From: Gracilimonas sp.
GTDB lineage: Bacteria; Bacteroidota; Rhodothermia; Balneolales; Balneolaceae
NCBI GenBank assembly: GCA_022450045.1
Contig: JAKURD010000017.1
Location: forward strand, 1 to 64,000
DNA length: 64,000 nucleotides
Reading direction: 5' to 3'
The notes beneath the pieces were generated by a model, which worked only from the letters and a program-made list of their open reading frames with translations, was not told where the DNA came from and did no database searches. The translations under genes were made by a program, and so were the position numbers. Below are positions 42,648-49,710 of the stretch, piece after piece; the first letter of the stretch is position 1; every line of letters starts with the position of its first letter.

Positions 42648-42860
42648 ATGGAAGACACGCTGATCAAAGAATTATCGCGACTCAATAAAAACGAAAAAAT
42701 CATGTTGGTAGAAGCTTTGTGGGATTCTATAGCTTCTGATCCTGAGCAGGTTAGTTTTCCAGAACATCATAAAAGTATTTTGGAAAAACGATTGCAAACA
42801 CTTGACGAAGATACTGCGAATGGGAAGTCGTGGGATGAAGTCCGGGGAAAGTATTTATAG
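42648..42860 (+). CDS. Addiction-module antitoxin (RelE/ParE partner), cassette-borne
   Basis: This 70-residue protein opens MEDTLIKELSRLNKNEKIML then VEALWDSIASDPEQVSFPEH, closely following the putative addiction-module component family (xxLS-EERL-LVEALWDSI). The C-terminal half, HKSILEKRLQTLDEDTANGK, ends GKSWDEVRGKYL and is also standard. It probably neutralises the toxin encoded immediately downstream: the stop TAG ends at 42860 and the toxin ATG starts at 42861. The gene is the first in a cassette that starts at TTAGTG 42561. Stabilisation of arrays by such modules is established for large chromosomal integrons. Confidence 0.88.
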   Translation: MEDTLIKELSRLNKNEKIMLVEALWDSIASDPEQVSFPEHHKSILEKRLQTLDEDTANGKSWDEVRGKYL

Positions 42861-43163
42861 ATGGTGACTAAAACCCTGGTTCTTACCCAACAAGCTGAAA
42901 AAGATATTGATGATGCTCATGATTGGTACGAATCCCAAGATCAGGGATTGGGGAAAGAATTTGCTCGATGTGTGGATGTAAAGATGGCATCAGTTCTTCG
43001 TGCTCCTCATCAATACCAAGTTGTTTTTAAAAACATAGTCCGAAGAGCTTTAGTTAACCGATTTCCGTTTTCCATTTACTTTGTTGAACAAAAAGATGCA
43101 ATTTCAGTGTTCGCAATTTTGCATCAACATCGGAATCCAGAATCCTGGAAATCGCGCGTATAA
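42861..43163 (+). CDS. RelE/ParE-family toxin, cassette-borne
   Basis: This 100-residue RelE/ParE-superfamily protein has TLVLTQQAEKDIDDAHDWYE at the N-terminus (helix pair), LGKEFARCVDVKMASVLRAP and a C-terminal sheet RRALVNRFPFSIYFVEQKDA then ISVFAILHQHRNPESWKSR. The VNRFPFSIYF-V-E and H-HRNP-WK elements are typical of ParE-type plasmid-stabilisation toxins (GyrA or mRNA as target cannot be told). It is intact and its antitoxin is intact, unlike the broken modules at 19.6 and 20.4 kb. Confidence 0.87.
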   Translation: MVTKTLVLTQQAEKDIDDAHDWYESQDQGLGKEFARCVDVKMASVLRAPHQYQVVFKNIVRRALVNRFPFSIYFVEQKDAISVFAILHQHRNPESWKSRV

Positions 43164-43169
43164 TCCTCC

Positions 43170-43281
43170 GGCACACTATCAAAGCGTTTTAAATCGGACG
43201 CGGACGGAGTGCGATGGAAACTTGTATGTAAGGAATTAATTTCGCTATTTCAAAGAAATCATAATCCCCGGGTCGTTATAG
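43170..43281 (+). other. Candidate attC site at the end of the toxin-antitoxin cassette
   Basis: GGCACACTATC (43170-43180) is the complement of TTAGTGTGCC (42561-42570), the start of the same cassette, apart from its last bases. GTTATAG (43275-43281) is a possible R' box that begins the next cassette. The internal fold is not obvious, so the site is called from the terminal complementarity and position only. Confidence 0.5.
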
Positions 43282-43320
43282 TGCTTTGACCAAATTTAAA
43301 ACCATAATTCATTTTACTCA

Positions 43321-43552
43321 TGTTTAATCTTTTCAAGAAGGATAATTTACAAGAAGATGGGTCAAATTTAGCCAAACAAGCCAAATTGATATTGTTTTGG
43401 AGAAAGGACGCATTAGCGGGGTCCTTATTTTTGTATATGGAAATCCTTCTTCAATTTCAAAGAAGCTAAAAAACTCTGAACTGTTAACATCATTTGTGAG
43501 TAAAATTGAAGACAGAATAAAAAACAAAGATTATGAAGCCCTAATTAAATAA
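43321..43552 (+). pseudogene. Frameshifted small ORF in a cassette
   Basis: ATG 43321 opens MFNLFKKDNLQEDGSNLAKQ and runs 52 codons to a stop. A second frame from about 43345 gives FSQTSQIDIVLEKGRISGVL, then IFVYGNPSSISKKLKNSELL and TSFVSKIEDRIKNKDYEALI, ending TAA at 43550-43552. The second reading has better protein character but no start codon, which suggests one indel in the first half. The function is not recognised. Confidence 0.35.
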
Positions 43553-43571
43553 CCTAAAACAGAGTTGAAAA

Positions 43572-43922
43572 ATGGGATTGTTCAATAAATTTTTCGGAAG
43601 TCCAAAATCAAACAAAAATCCGTTAGACGACAAACCTCCAATTTATGGTGGTGACGGAACAACCGAAGAAAATGCAGCGGTTATAAACTGTGCAAGTATG
43701 GGGACCGCCAACCACTTAATGAATAGGTTCATTTCTGAAAGGCATGGAGAGTTTGAAAATGACTGGAATCGCACAATTGAGTTTTTTCTTAATTCAGAGG
43801 AATCAAATACTCCTAAAACTCGAGTAATTGGAGTGGAGTGCTCTAACGGATCTGAATACAAATATTATTTTGATGTCTCTCGCCCCATGAAGGTTGCCGA
43901 TAAAATGTTGGGACTGGGTTAA
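43572..43922 (+). CDS. Hypothetical cassette protein
   Basis: This 116-residue protein of unknown function begins MGLFNKFFGSPKSNKNPLDD with a Lys/Asn-rich start, then PPIYGGDGTTEENAAVINCA and SMGTANHLMNRFISERHGEF, and ends KYYFDVSRPMKVADKMLGLG. No signal peptide or membrane segment is seen. The N-terminus MGLFNKFFG resembles the start of other small cassette-type proteins but no family can be named. It sits after a possible attC and before a truncated attC-like start at 43932, so it is probably the last cassette preserved. Composition is A/T-rich like the other cassette genes. Confidence 0.65.
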   Translation: MGLFNKFFGSPKSNKNPLDDKPPIYGGDGTTEENAAVINCASMGTANHLMNRFISERHGEFENDWNRTIEFFLNSEESNTPKTRVIGVECSNGSEYKYYFDVSRPMKVADKMLGLG

Positions 43923-43931
43923 GTCATTAAT

Positions 43932-43950
43932 AAAGCGCAATATAACATAT
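43932..43950 (+). other. Truncated attC-like start
   Basis: AAAGCGCAATATAAC (43932-43946) matches the complement of the start of its own cassette, GTTATAGTGCTTT (43275-43287, complement AAAGCACTATAAC), with a two-base difference in length. The remainder of the site is absent, replaced by sequence leading to the IS110 remnant. Confidence 0.4.
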
Positions 43951-44116
43951 ATATGGCCTCCAATGTCAAGTGGCAATAGTTTTTCCGGGCAAGAAAAATT
44001 CTCTTCTCGCTATTCCGGTTTCGACACATATCCATTGGTTTAGTACTACAAGCAGTTTTCAATAACGGGTTGGCAGCTCATCTGACTGCACCAAACATAT
44101 ATAGAGACTCAGCATC

Positions 44117-44350
44117 TCAACAGTTTTCAACTGACAAACTACTAAAATGGCCCCGCCTTTGCGGGGCGCCATAGAACATACATTCCACACCAACCAGCAG
44201 GTTACCCCGGAATGGTTCAATGGCGGCCAGGAACCGCTCAGGGTTGCAGGGGATATTCTTGTGATAGACCTTTTGTCCATCGCTGTCCAAAACACAGGCA
44301 TACATGGTTTTTGTGTGCAAATCAATTTCACTGCGAGGGAATCGCTTCGC
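44117..44350 (-). pseudogene. IS110-family transposase, N-terminal remnant
   Basis: On the minus strand the frame gives EIDLHTKTMYACVLDSDGQK, VYHKNIPCNPERFLAAIEPF and RGNLLVGVECMF, the start of an IS110/IS1111-type DEDD transposase. It then departs abruptly at GAPQRRGHF, where a GCCCCGC...GCGGGGC hairpin (about 44148-44166) begins. The catalytic domain downstream is absent. 43950-44116 and 44350-44403 hold no other recognised gene. Confidence 0.7.
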
Positions 44351-44437
44351 TCGGAGCGCAGTATTATGAGTGGATACCGGTATATACGTTCATGGTCTTA
44401 TACTGAAATAGGTTGACACAATTTAAGGAGTCAACGG

Positions 44438-44809
44438 ATGGACAGTAAACCCATCAAACCTCAACCTTTTTATAGCGACAGCTTTAAGCTTGGAGTAGTC
44501 CGGCGCGTAGCAAATGGAGAATTAACCAAAGAACAAGCACGCCTGAAGTATGGGATTGGCGGCAATAGTTCCATTCTCGAATGGATGAAAAAATTCGGAT
44601 ATTGCAGTGATCCAGACATCCACTTACCTATGGCAGAATCACACGATAAACGTGGCCTTGAAGAGTTAAAAAAGAAGGTCCGCCAGTTAGAAAAACAGCT
44701 TCAGAACGAACGCATCTGCTCAGAGTTTTACCGGACGATGATTGATGTTGCCGAACGTGAGCTGGGTATTTCCATTCGAAAAAAGTCCGACACCAATCCA
44801 TCCGATTAA
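44438..44809 (+). CDS. IS3-family transposase OrfA
   Basis: This 123-residue protein has an N-terminal helix-turn-helix (FYSDSFKLGVVRRVANGELT with KEQARLKYGIGGNSSILEWM) and a leucine-zipper-like second half (LEELKKKVRQLEKQLQNERI). This is the DNA-binding and multimerisation subunit of an IS3 transposase. Near its 3' end, codons CGA AAA AAG contain the heptamer A AAA AAG at 44779-44785, from which ribosomes can slip back one base into orfB to make the full OrfAB transposase. Confidence 0.85.
   Translation: MDSKPIKPQPFYSDSFKLGVVRRVANGELTKEQARLKYGIGGNSSILEWMKKFGYCSDPDIHLPMAESHDKRGLEELKKKVRQLEKQLQNERICSEFYRTMIDVAERELGISIRKKSDTNPSD
44779..44785 (+). promoter_or_regulatory. Programmed -1 frameshift site of the IS3 element
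   Basis: A AAA AAG matches the canonical X XXY YYZ slippery heptamer in the orfA frame. After slippage the frame reads VRHQSIRLIRRSYRVPMRLI and joins orfB without a stop. This is standard for IS3 elements; a downstream stimulatory structure was not examined in detail. Confidence 0.65.
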
Positions 44810-44826
44810 TACGCCGCAGCTATCGG

Positions 44827-45702
44827 GTGCCTATGCGCCTGATTGCTGAGTGGATTGGTGTGAGCCGGGCAGCGGTATATAAGTCAAAAACACGTGTTGA
44901 CCAACGCGGTGATTTAAAAGGGAAAATTACAGAGTATGTGCAGGCCCAGCGGGTGATCAACAAAACCATTGGCGGGGTAAAACTGCACCAGTGCTTTGTC
45001 CGTGATTATCCGGGGGAGAAAATCGGACGTGATCAGTTTTTGGATGTTCTGCGAGAAGCGAACCTATTGCTTCGACGAAAACGGGCCCGTAAAGGAGTGT
45101 CGGCCAGCGCAGCCGAGCGGGCAGGTCGCCAGGATCTGGCTTACAAACTGTCTGTGGCTGGTCCGGGTCACCTGTGGGTACATGACGATACCGAAGTCGG
45201 AACAAAGGACGGGAAAGGGCACCTGGCATTATCGACAGATGTTTACAGCCGAAAGGTACTTGGGTATAGCTGGTCAAGACGAGCAAACAGTGAACATGCC
45301 CGGCAAGCGTTGACCATGTCGTTGACCGGGCATGTTCATGGCCCCATGACATTGATCCATCACAGTGATAACGGCAGTATTTATGGCAGTAAAGCCTATC
45401 AGATGCTTTTAAAACAAGCCAATGCTGAGGTTAGCTGGAGCCCGCCCGGACGACCTGACCGAAATCCTGTTGCAGAACGGATTAATTTAACCTTTAAGCA
45501 GGAATACTTGTGCGATGCGGCCGGAAAAACGTTTGAGCAGATCAAAAGGGATCTGCCACTTTATATTCGGCACTACAACGAGCAGCGTCCCCACATGAGT
45601 TGCAACAATGGATATCCGGCACAGATCCATAATGGAATAGGTATACCGAAGAAGCTATGGCAACAACGTACGCCATCTTATCCATACCCGAAGAACCAAT
45701 AG
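44827..45702 (+). CDS. IS3-family transposase OrfB (DDE integrase domain)
   Basis: This 291-residue frame, probably translated as part of OrfAB, starts with an HTH-like region (RLIAEWIGVSRAAVYKSKTR) and then the integrase core. HLWVHDDTEVGTKDGKGHLA carries the first catalytic Asp, LIHHSDNGSIYGSKAYQMLL the second (HSDNG), and RNPVAERINLTFKQEYL the Glu region. YIRHYNEQRPHMSCNNGYPA is the usual IS3 C-terminal end. The first motif deviates from the common TDITY and the Glu block from the usual ESFFxTLK, but all three acidic positions are present. No frameshift or nonsense codon is seen, so the element may be active. Confidence 0.85.
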   Translation: MPMRLIAEWIGVSRAAVYKSKTRVDQRGDLKGKITEYVQAQRVINKTIGGVKLHQCFVRDYPGEKIGRDQFLDVLREANLLLRRKRARKGVSASAAERAGRQDLAYKLSVAGPGHLWVHDDTEVGTKDGKGHLALSTDVYSRKVLGYSWSRRANSEHARQALTMSLTGHVHGPMTLIHHSDNGSIYGSKAYQMLLKQANAEVSWSPPGRPDRNPVAERINLTFKQEYLCDAAGKTFEQIKRDLPLYIRHYNEQRPHMSCNNGYPAQIHNGIGIPKKLWQQRTPSYPYPKNQ

Positions 45703-45967
45703 CTTGTTACACATAAAAATGGTAACCTTTATCAGGAATAGCAGTAAATAATCACAAAAACTATCAACCTAAATCAGGAACAGACCCATGGTTTTCCTTC
45801 CCGACCGGAGTCGGGAGTTTGTTACAAAGTTTTCTGATTTTTTGAAGGACGACAGCCCAAACCAAAATACCCCTAACAAATTTTCATACCTCGTAATAAA
45901 ACAAAATTCCGAGAAGAAGGTTATCTTAAATGAGATCCTTGATCATATTTCAAAACAAACAATTATT

Positions 45968-46444
45968 ATGAGTAACAAAAAGATTCTTACGTACGGGCTG
46001 CTGTTTACAGCTGGAGTAGCTTTATTTCTATTTTGGCCGGGTAATTCCACAAGCAACATGCTTTCGAATAACACAGAAGTGGTGATGTACAAAAATGAAG
46101 GCTGCCAATGCTGCACTAAGTGGGGTGACCACATGCAAGAAGGCGAGTTTGCCGTAGAGGAAGTCCCGGTTCCTGTCCTGATGCAGGTGAAGCGTGATAA
46201 CGGAATCACCAGAGAGCTGGCCTCATGCCATACAGCCATTATAGATGGCTACGTAGTGGAAGGCCACGTTCCAAGAGAAGATGTAGAGCGGCTCCTTTCA
46301 GAACGCCCTGACGCCATCGGACTTGCCGTGCCCGGAATGCCCACCGGCTCTCCGGGAATGGAGATACCTGGCCGTGCGCCGGACAGCTATGACGTACTTT
46401 TAGTGAATAAAGATGGATCAACCAGCGTGTTTGCCTCTCACTAA
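45968..46444 (+). CDS. DUF411 metal-binding protein
   Basis: This 158-residue protein starts MSNKKILTYGLLFTAGVALF at ATG 45968; the longer frame from 45788 lies in post-IS sequence and is rejected. The N-terminal hydrophobic segment (about 8-22) is a signal peptide or anchor. The DUF411 core has MYKNEGCQCCTKWGDHMQ with Cys46, Cys48 and Cys49, ITRELASCHTAIIDGYVVEG with Cys87-His88, and HVPREDVERLL with His100. AIGLAVPGMPTGSPGMEIPG is the Met-rich loop of the family. DUF411 proteins are associated with copper resistance and export clusters. It begins 192 nt right of the IS3 element. Confidence 0.88.
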   Translation: MSNKKILTYGLLFTAGVALFLFWPGNSTSNMLSNNTEVVMYKNEGCQCCTKWGDHMQEGEFAVEEVPVPVLMQVKRDNGITRELASCHTAIIDGYVVEGHVPREDVERLLSERPDAIGLAVPGMPTGSPGMEIPGRAPDSYDVLLVNKDGSTSVFASH

Positions 46445-46466
46445 ATAAAACAAGATAAAATTTTAT

Positions 46467-46499
46467 AAAGGCTCATTCCTCAAGGTTTGAGCCTTTTTT
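46467..46499 (+). terminator. Rho-independent terminator of the DUF411 gene
   Basis: AAAGGCTCA (46467-46475) pairs with TGAGCCTTT (46488-46496), followed by a T-run. It lies 23 nt after the stop codon. Confidence 0.8.
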
Positions 46500-46517
46500 A
46501 TTATAGTAAGCATTTAA

Positions 46518-46696
46518 ACCTGAGTTCGATTATTGATAGCTTGAAAAATGCCTAAAAAGTCATCCCTGCGAAGGCAGGGATCTTATTATTGCCGGTAATT
46601 CAATCATAGATGCGTAAAAACAAGTAGATTTCGGGCATTCGCCGCGAAATGACCATCTTGCCTATGACAGAACCTACCTTTTAATCGAACTCAGGT
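46518..46696. mobile_element. MITE-like element of a second family (A')
   Basis: The ends are ACCTGAGTTCGATTA (46518) and TAATCGAACTCAGGT (to 46696), and TTTAA lies on each side (46513-46517, 46697-46701). The ends resemble family A (ACGTGAGTTCGAG) but the interior differs: GTCATCCCTGCGAAGGCAGG and GCATTCGCCGCGAAATGACC, a second dispersed repeat that also occurs at 50850-50960. No coding content. Confidence 0.65.
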
Positions 46697-46798
46697 TTTA
46701 ATTATTTGATAATTTGAACTTTTCACCTATTTACTTTCAAAAGGAAACAAATTATTGTTAGTGAGGTTTGAAGAGGAAACACTAACAAAAAAAAGGTC

Positions 46799-47002
46799 AT
46801 GAAAGAGACGATTGGAAGAATATTAACGATAGGCGGCGTTTTAGGTGTCGTGTATTATGGATATCAGTATTTTCAGGACTCGGAGTCCTTTGAAGCATTC
46901 GGCGCTGATGTGGCCGTAAGTACCGGAGACTATACCCCCATCATTATTTCAGCAGTAGTGATGCTGGCCGGTATAGTGATCACTAAATTCAATGTTAGAT
47001 GA
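46799..47002 (+). CDS. Small two-span membrane protein
   Basis: This 67-residue protein has two hydrophobic segments: GRILTIGGVLGVVYYGYQYF (about 6-25) and PIIISAVVMLAGIVITKF (about 47-64). They are joined by an acidic linker (DSESFEAFGADVAVSTGDYT). The layout resembles the DUF3185 group of small membrane proteins. The ATG is preceded by an AAAGGT-like sequence. No functional inference is possible. It is flanked by element A' upstream and a convergent SDR gene downstream. Confidence 0.6.
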   Translation: MKETIGRILTIGGVLGVVYYGYQYFQDSESFEAFGADVAVSTGDYTPIIISAVVMLAGIVITKFNVR

Positions 47003-47044
47003 GAAGAGTAGGGTAGTGATTCGTTACAGGCCACGCTTTTTGTT

Positions 47045-47881
47045 TTATATACTGCAAAGTTTTTTGCTGATATCCCAGAGCTGCCCGGCTGCATCTGCAT
47101 TGCGGGCTGTTTTACTTGGTGTAGCAACCTTTTTACTTCTGAAATAAGCTCCGCTCAGATCTTTTACTTTGTCTGAGGTTGCTAAATAGATAGAAGTTTC
47201 CGCTCCTTTTTTAGGAGATACAAAAAACGGTTTCCCGATCGTAAACAGCACTCTCATGATCCAGCTTCCGCTTTGGGCAAAATTGGAAGCCACTACCCCC
47301 GGATGAAGGCAATTTGCGGTAACGTTGGTCTCAACCAATTGATGTGCAAGTTCTTTGGTGAACAGGATGTTGAATAATTTCGAATTGCCGTAGGCTTTCC
47401 ACGGGGTGAAGTTATCGGAGAGCTGAATATTTTCAGGATCAAATTCTCCGGCGCGGTGAGCTTCCGAGGCTACGCTAATGATCCGCCCCTGATCCGCAGC
47501 TTTGATCATATCAAGCAAAAGGTTGGTAAACATAAAATAGCCGATATGATTAACGGCAAAAGTCTTTTCAAGTCCATCAACGGTTTCCTCCTCTTCAGAA
47601 GCCAGGAATCCATGATTGTTGATCAGTACATCTATCTTTTTGTAGTTCTTTTTAATTTCCCCTGCTGCTTTCCTGATCTCAGCCTGAATAGCAAAATCAC
47701 ACAAAACAATATGAATGCCGGGATTGGATGTTTCTTTGATGATCTCCGCCCGGGCAGCCTCGGCTTTATCTTCATTTCGGCAGACCATCACAAGGTAGGC
47801 ACCTTTCTGAGCCAGCGCTTTTGCAGTTTCAAATCCAATGCCGGAATTGGCTCCGGTTATCACACATAATTTATTGTTCAT
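47045..47881 (-). CDS. Short-chain dehydrogenase/reductase
   Basis: This 278-residue classical SDR has the cofactor motif VITGANSGIGFETAKALAQK (TGxxxGxG) at about 7-26, VLCDFAIQAEIR, INNHGFLASE as the NNxG variant (NNHG), and the catalytic YGNSKLFNILFTKEL (Tyr-x3-Lys) with ISVASEAHR carrying Ser. The layout resembles retinol dehydrogenase/WWOX-like SDRs, which often use NADP; substrate not deducible. The basic CRNEDKAEAA after the second strand would favour NADP. It is a single gene, with repeat A6 between its start and the GroES-like gene. Confidence 0.9.
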   Translation of the reverse strand: MNNKLCVITGANSGIGFETAKALAQKGAYLVMVCRNEDKAEAARAEIIKETSNPGIHIVLCDFAIQAEIRKAAGEIKKNYKKIDVLINNHGFLASEEEETVDGLEKTFAVNHIGYFMFTNLLLDMIKAADQGRIISVASEAHRAGEFDPENIQLSDNFTPWKAYGNSKLFNILFTKELAHQLVETNVTANCLHPGVVASNFAQSGSWIMRVLFTIGKPFFVSPKKGAETSIYLATSDKVKDLSGAYFRSKKVATPSKTARNADAAGQLWDISKKLCSI

Positions 47882-47911
47882 GAGCAGTTGGTTGTAAAAT
47901 CATTTTAAGTT

Positions 47912-48197
47912 AACGTTTGTTTGATATAATTATCCTTGTTAAAGCCTTTGAGTCATGGTCTGATGGTTCCAAGTCAACCTAACCGTTTGTTTGATTTTAT
48001 CTTACAGACTTTTTATGCACTTATAGTCAGGCTCCTAAGCCCAATTGATCGATCAGATGGGGTTTCCATCAGATCGAATTCGAGAATGTGTAACCAGCTC
48101 CACGGTCTGGCCGTTTTCATTCAGCCCCATCCGTCAGACGGATCTCATAGCCATTTTAAAATTCTTTTAGACACATTCTTTATCTCGAACGCACGTT
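47912..48197. mobile_element. MITE-like repeat family A, copy A6
   Basis: The left end is AACGTTTGTTTGATATAATT (diverged) and the right end TTATCTCGAACGCACGTT, flanked by AAGTT on both sides (47907-47911 and 48198-48202). It shares TAATTATCCTTGTTAAAGCC and TTTGAGTCATGGTCTGATGG with A1, and a TCAGATGGGGTTTCCATCAG block with A2. It occupies the space between the SDR gene and the GroES-like gene. Confidence 0.7.
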
Positions 48198-48241
48198 AAG
48201 TTATAAACTACACAAACGGTTTACCAAAGGTTCAAATTCCG

Positions 48242-48249
48242 TATCTTTG
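48242..48249 (+). promoter_or_regulatory. Candidate -7 box upstream of the GroES-like gene
   Basis: TATCTTTG fits TAnnTTTG and lies 18 nt before the ATG at 48268. This supports the ATG rather than the TTG at 48247 as the start. A -33 TTG was not found at the expected spacing. Confidence 0.35.
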
Positions 48250-48267
48250 ATAAAAATCGAGAATGCA

Positions 48268-48639
48268 ATGATACAAGAATATCTGAACTCAATTGAAAAA
48301 TTTGTTGTAGTCGGTGATCGGGTTCTTATCAAGCCCCGCGAAATGGAAACACATACACGAAGCGGATTGGTTTTACCGGCTTCGGTTAAGGAAAAGGAGG
48401 AGATCCAAAGTGGCTATATCGTTAAGACCGGACCCGGCTACCCCATTCCCAATACCGATATCGAAGAAACCTGGAAGGGAAGTACAGACACAAAATATAT
48501 AGGAATGCAAGCCGTGGAAGGAGACTTAGCTATTTTCCTCAAGAAGCAGGCCTATGAAATTGAATTTGAAAACGAAAAATATCTAATCGTCCCACACGCA
48601 GCTATTCTATTGCTTATCAGGGATGAACAAACTACTTAA
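48268..48639 (+). CDS. GroES-like co-chaperonin family protein
   Basis: This 123-residue protein starts MIQEYLNSIEKFVVVGDRVL. The GroES fold is recognisable: GDRVLIKPREMETHTRSGLV with LPASVKEKEEIQSGYIVKTG (mobile-loop and base strand), PGYPIPNTDIEETWKG where GroES has a short GPG turn, and EFENEKYLIVPHAAILLLI at the end (KYLIV--A-ILA-I). It is about 25 residues longer than GroES because of the insert around 65-85. No groEL is present, and the next gene (YitT) starts immediately after its stop, so the pair is one unit. Whether it still binds GroEL is unknown. Confidence 0.82.
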   Translation: MIQEYLNSIEKFVVVGDRVLIKPREMETHTRSGLVLPASVKEKEEIQSGYIVKTGPGYPIPNTDIEETWKGSTDTKYIGMQAVEGDLAIFLKKQAYEIEFENEKYLIVPHAAILLLIRDEQTT

Positions 48640-49281
48640 ATGAAGAACGAAGACAAGAATTTTCAAGAGAACAAGGAAGGAAAAGCACAAAAACATTCAG
48701 TAATAGACGACATTCAGGGGATCATAATTGGATCATTACTGGCAGCTTTTGGTATTGCTATTTTCTCCCATATGAATTTCCTGATCGGCGGAACCGCAGG
48801 CGTGGCTTTTTTAACACAGTACACGACTTCTTTTACCTTTGGTCAGGTTTTCTTTGTAATAAATCTTCCTTTTTACATTTTGGCGATCAAAAAACTGGGC
48901 TGGGACTTTACCATCAAGACCTTTATTGCCGTCTCCGGCGTTTCCTTCCTGACAGAATTTATTCCCAAAATCTTTGAGCTCGGGGAGATCAATCCCTGGT
49001 TTGCCGCAGTATTTGGGGGCTTCCTGATCGGGAGCGGGCTGCTTATGCTTTTCAGGCATAAAGCAAGTTTAGGAGGCTTGAATATTCTCTCTATTTATGT
49101 GCAGGAATATTTTCAGATCAGTGCCGGTAAATTTCAGATGGTAGCTGATACCCTGATTATATTAGGTGCTTTTTTCGTTGTTGATTGGCGAGCCTTGGCT
49201 TTTTCGGTACTCGCAGCTGTTGCTTTAAATGTAATCCTGGCTATCAATCATAAACCGGGTCGCTACAGGGGAATGAGCTGA
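48640..49281 (+). CDS. YitT family membrane protein
   Basis: This 213-residue protein has about five or six membrane segments: IIIGSLLAAFGIAIFSHMNF, VFFVINLPFYILAIKKLGWD, FAAVFGGFLIGSGLLMLF, and FVVDWRALAFSVLAAVALNV, among others. GGTAGVAFLTQY and LGGLNILSIYVQEYF are the YitT/DUF161 conserved loops. The C-terminal DUF2179 domain present in long YitT members is missing, so this is the short form. The ATG follows the GroES-like stop with no gap. The transported substrate of YitT proteins is not established. Confidence 0.85.
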   Translation: MKNEDKNFQENKEGKAQKHSVIDDIQGIIIGSLLAAFGIAIFSHMNFLIGGTAGVAFLTQYTTSFTFGQVFFVINLPFYILAIKKLGWDFTIKTFIAVSGVSFLTEFIPKIFELGEINPWFAAVFGGFLIGSGLLMLFRHKASLGGLNILSIYVQEYFQISAGKFQMVADTLIILGAFFVVDWRALAFSVLAAVALNVILAINHKPGRYRGMS

Positions 49282-49710
49282 GGGATTCAAGTTTCAGGGA
49301 TCATGCATCAAATCCTAAATTTGGTAGTTATATATTATTGAGGTGTCTGAAAAAAACAGGCTTGTAAGCTAATCACCTGCCCTTAGCGTTGAACCCCTTC
49401 AGGGTTCGGTTTCTTTGTCCTCATAAATCCACGGGGTGTGTGGATTGTATCCACTTCACCCGCGGTTATTAGTGTTAAACCCCATTCGGGGTTCTTATAT
49501 ATAAACTTTGTTTAATCGTTTCGCTTCGATGAAAAACTCTTTACCCTTTCCTGCCTCGTGCCTGACATTCCGCGTTGGCACGAATTGGCTTGTCTTCCCT
49601 GTTTGGGACACTTGAGCTTTAGAGATATTGAGGTAAATTAAACAGGAATGAAAGCTGCGAAATTTTTCGTTAATTCAGGCATCTAAATCCATTAATTGAA
49701 TCCAAAGCCA
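49282..49710. other. Intergenic region with small palindromes
   Basis: AACCCCTTCAGGGTT at about 49392-49406 and AACCCCATTCGGGGTT at about 49478-49494 are hairpins. CCACGGGGTGTGTGGATTG, then CCACTTCACCCGCGGTTA, is a dispersed type often seen in Bacteroidota. GCCTCGTGCCTGACATTCCG and GTTGGCACGAATTGG follow near 49552. No coding frame was recognised. Confidence 0.45.

Larger units (their letters stand above)
44404..45776 (+). mobile_element. IS3-family insertion sequence, apparently complete
   Basis: The ends are inverted: TGAAATAGGTTGACA on the left (44404) and, on the opposite strand at the right, TGATTTAGGTTGATA (ending 45776), giving TG...CA termini. It carries orfA and orfB in the -1 arrangement with a slippery A AAA AAG. 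Flanks are TTATAC on the left and GGAACA on the right, so no target duplication is evident, which suggests that rearrangement followed insertion. The left flank is IS110 debris. Confidence 0.8.

Noticed and set aside
44117..44331. Minus-strand 67- and 90-codon frames as an intact gene
   Set aside because: The clear IS110 N-terminal sequence stops abruptly at a GC-rich hairpin and lacks the catalytic C-terminal half, so it is a remnant.
48225..48250. Possible tRNA T-loop (GGTTCAAATTCCG)
   Set aside because: No acceptor stem, D-loop or anticodon arm can be formed around it. The same stretch contains a promoter-like box for the GroES-like gene.
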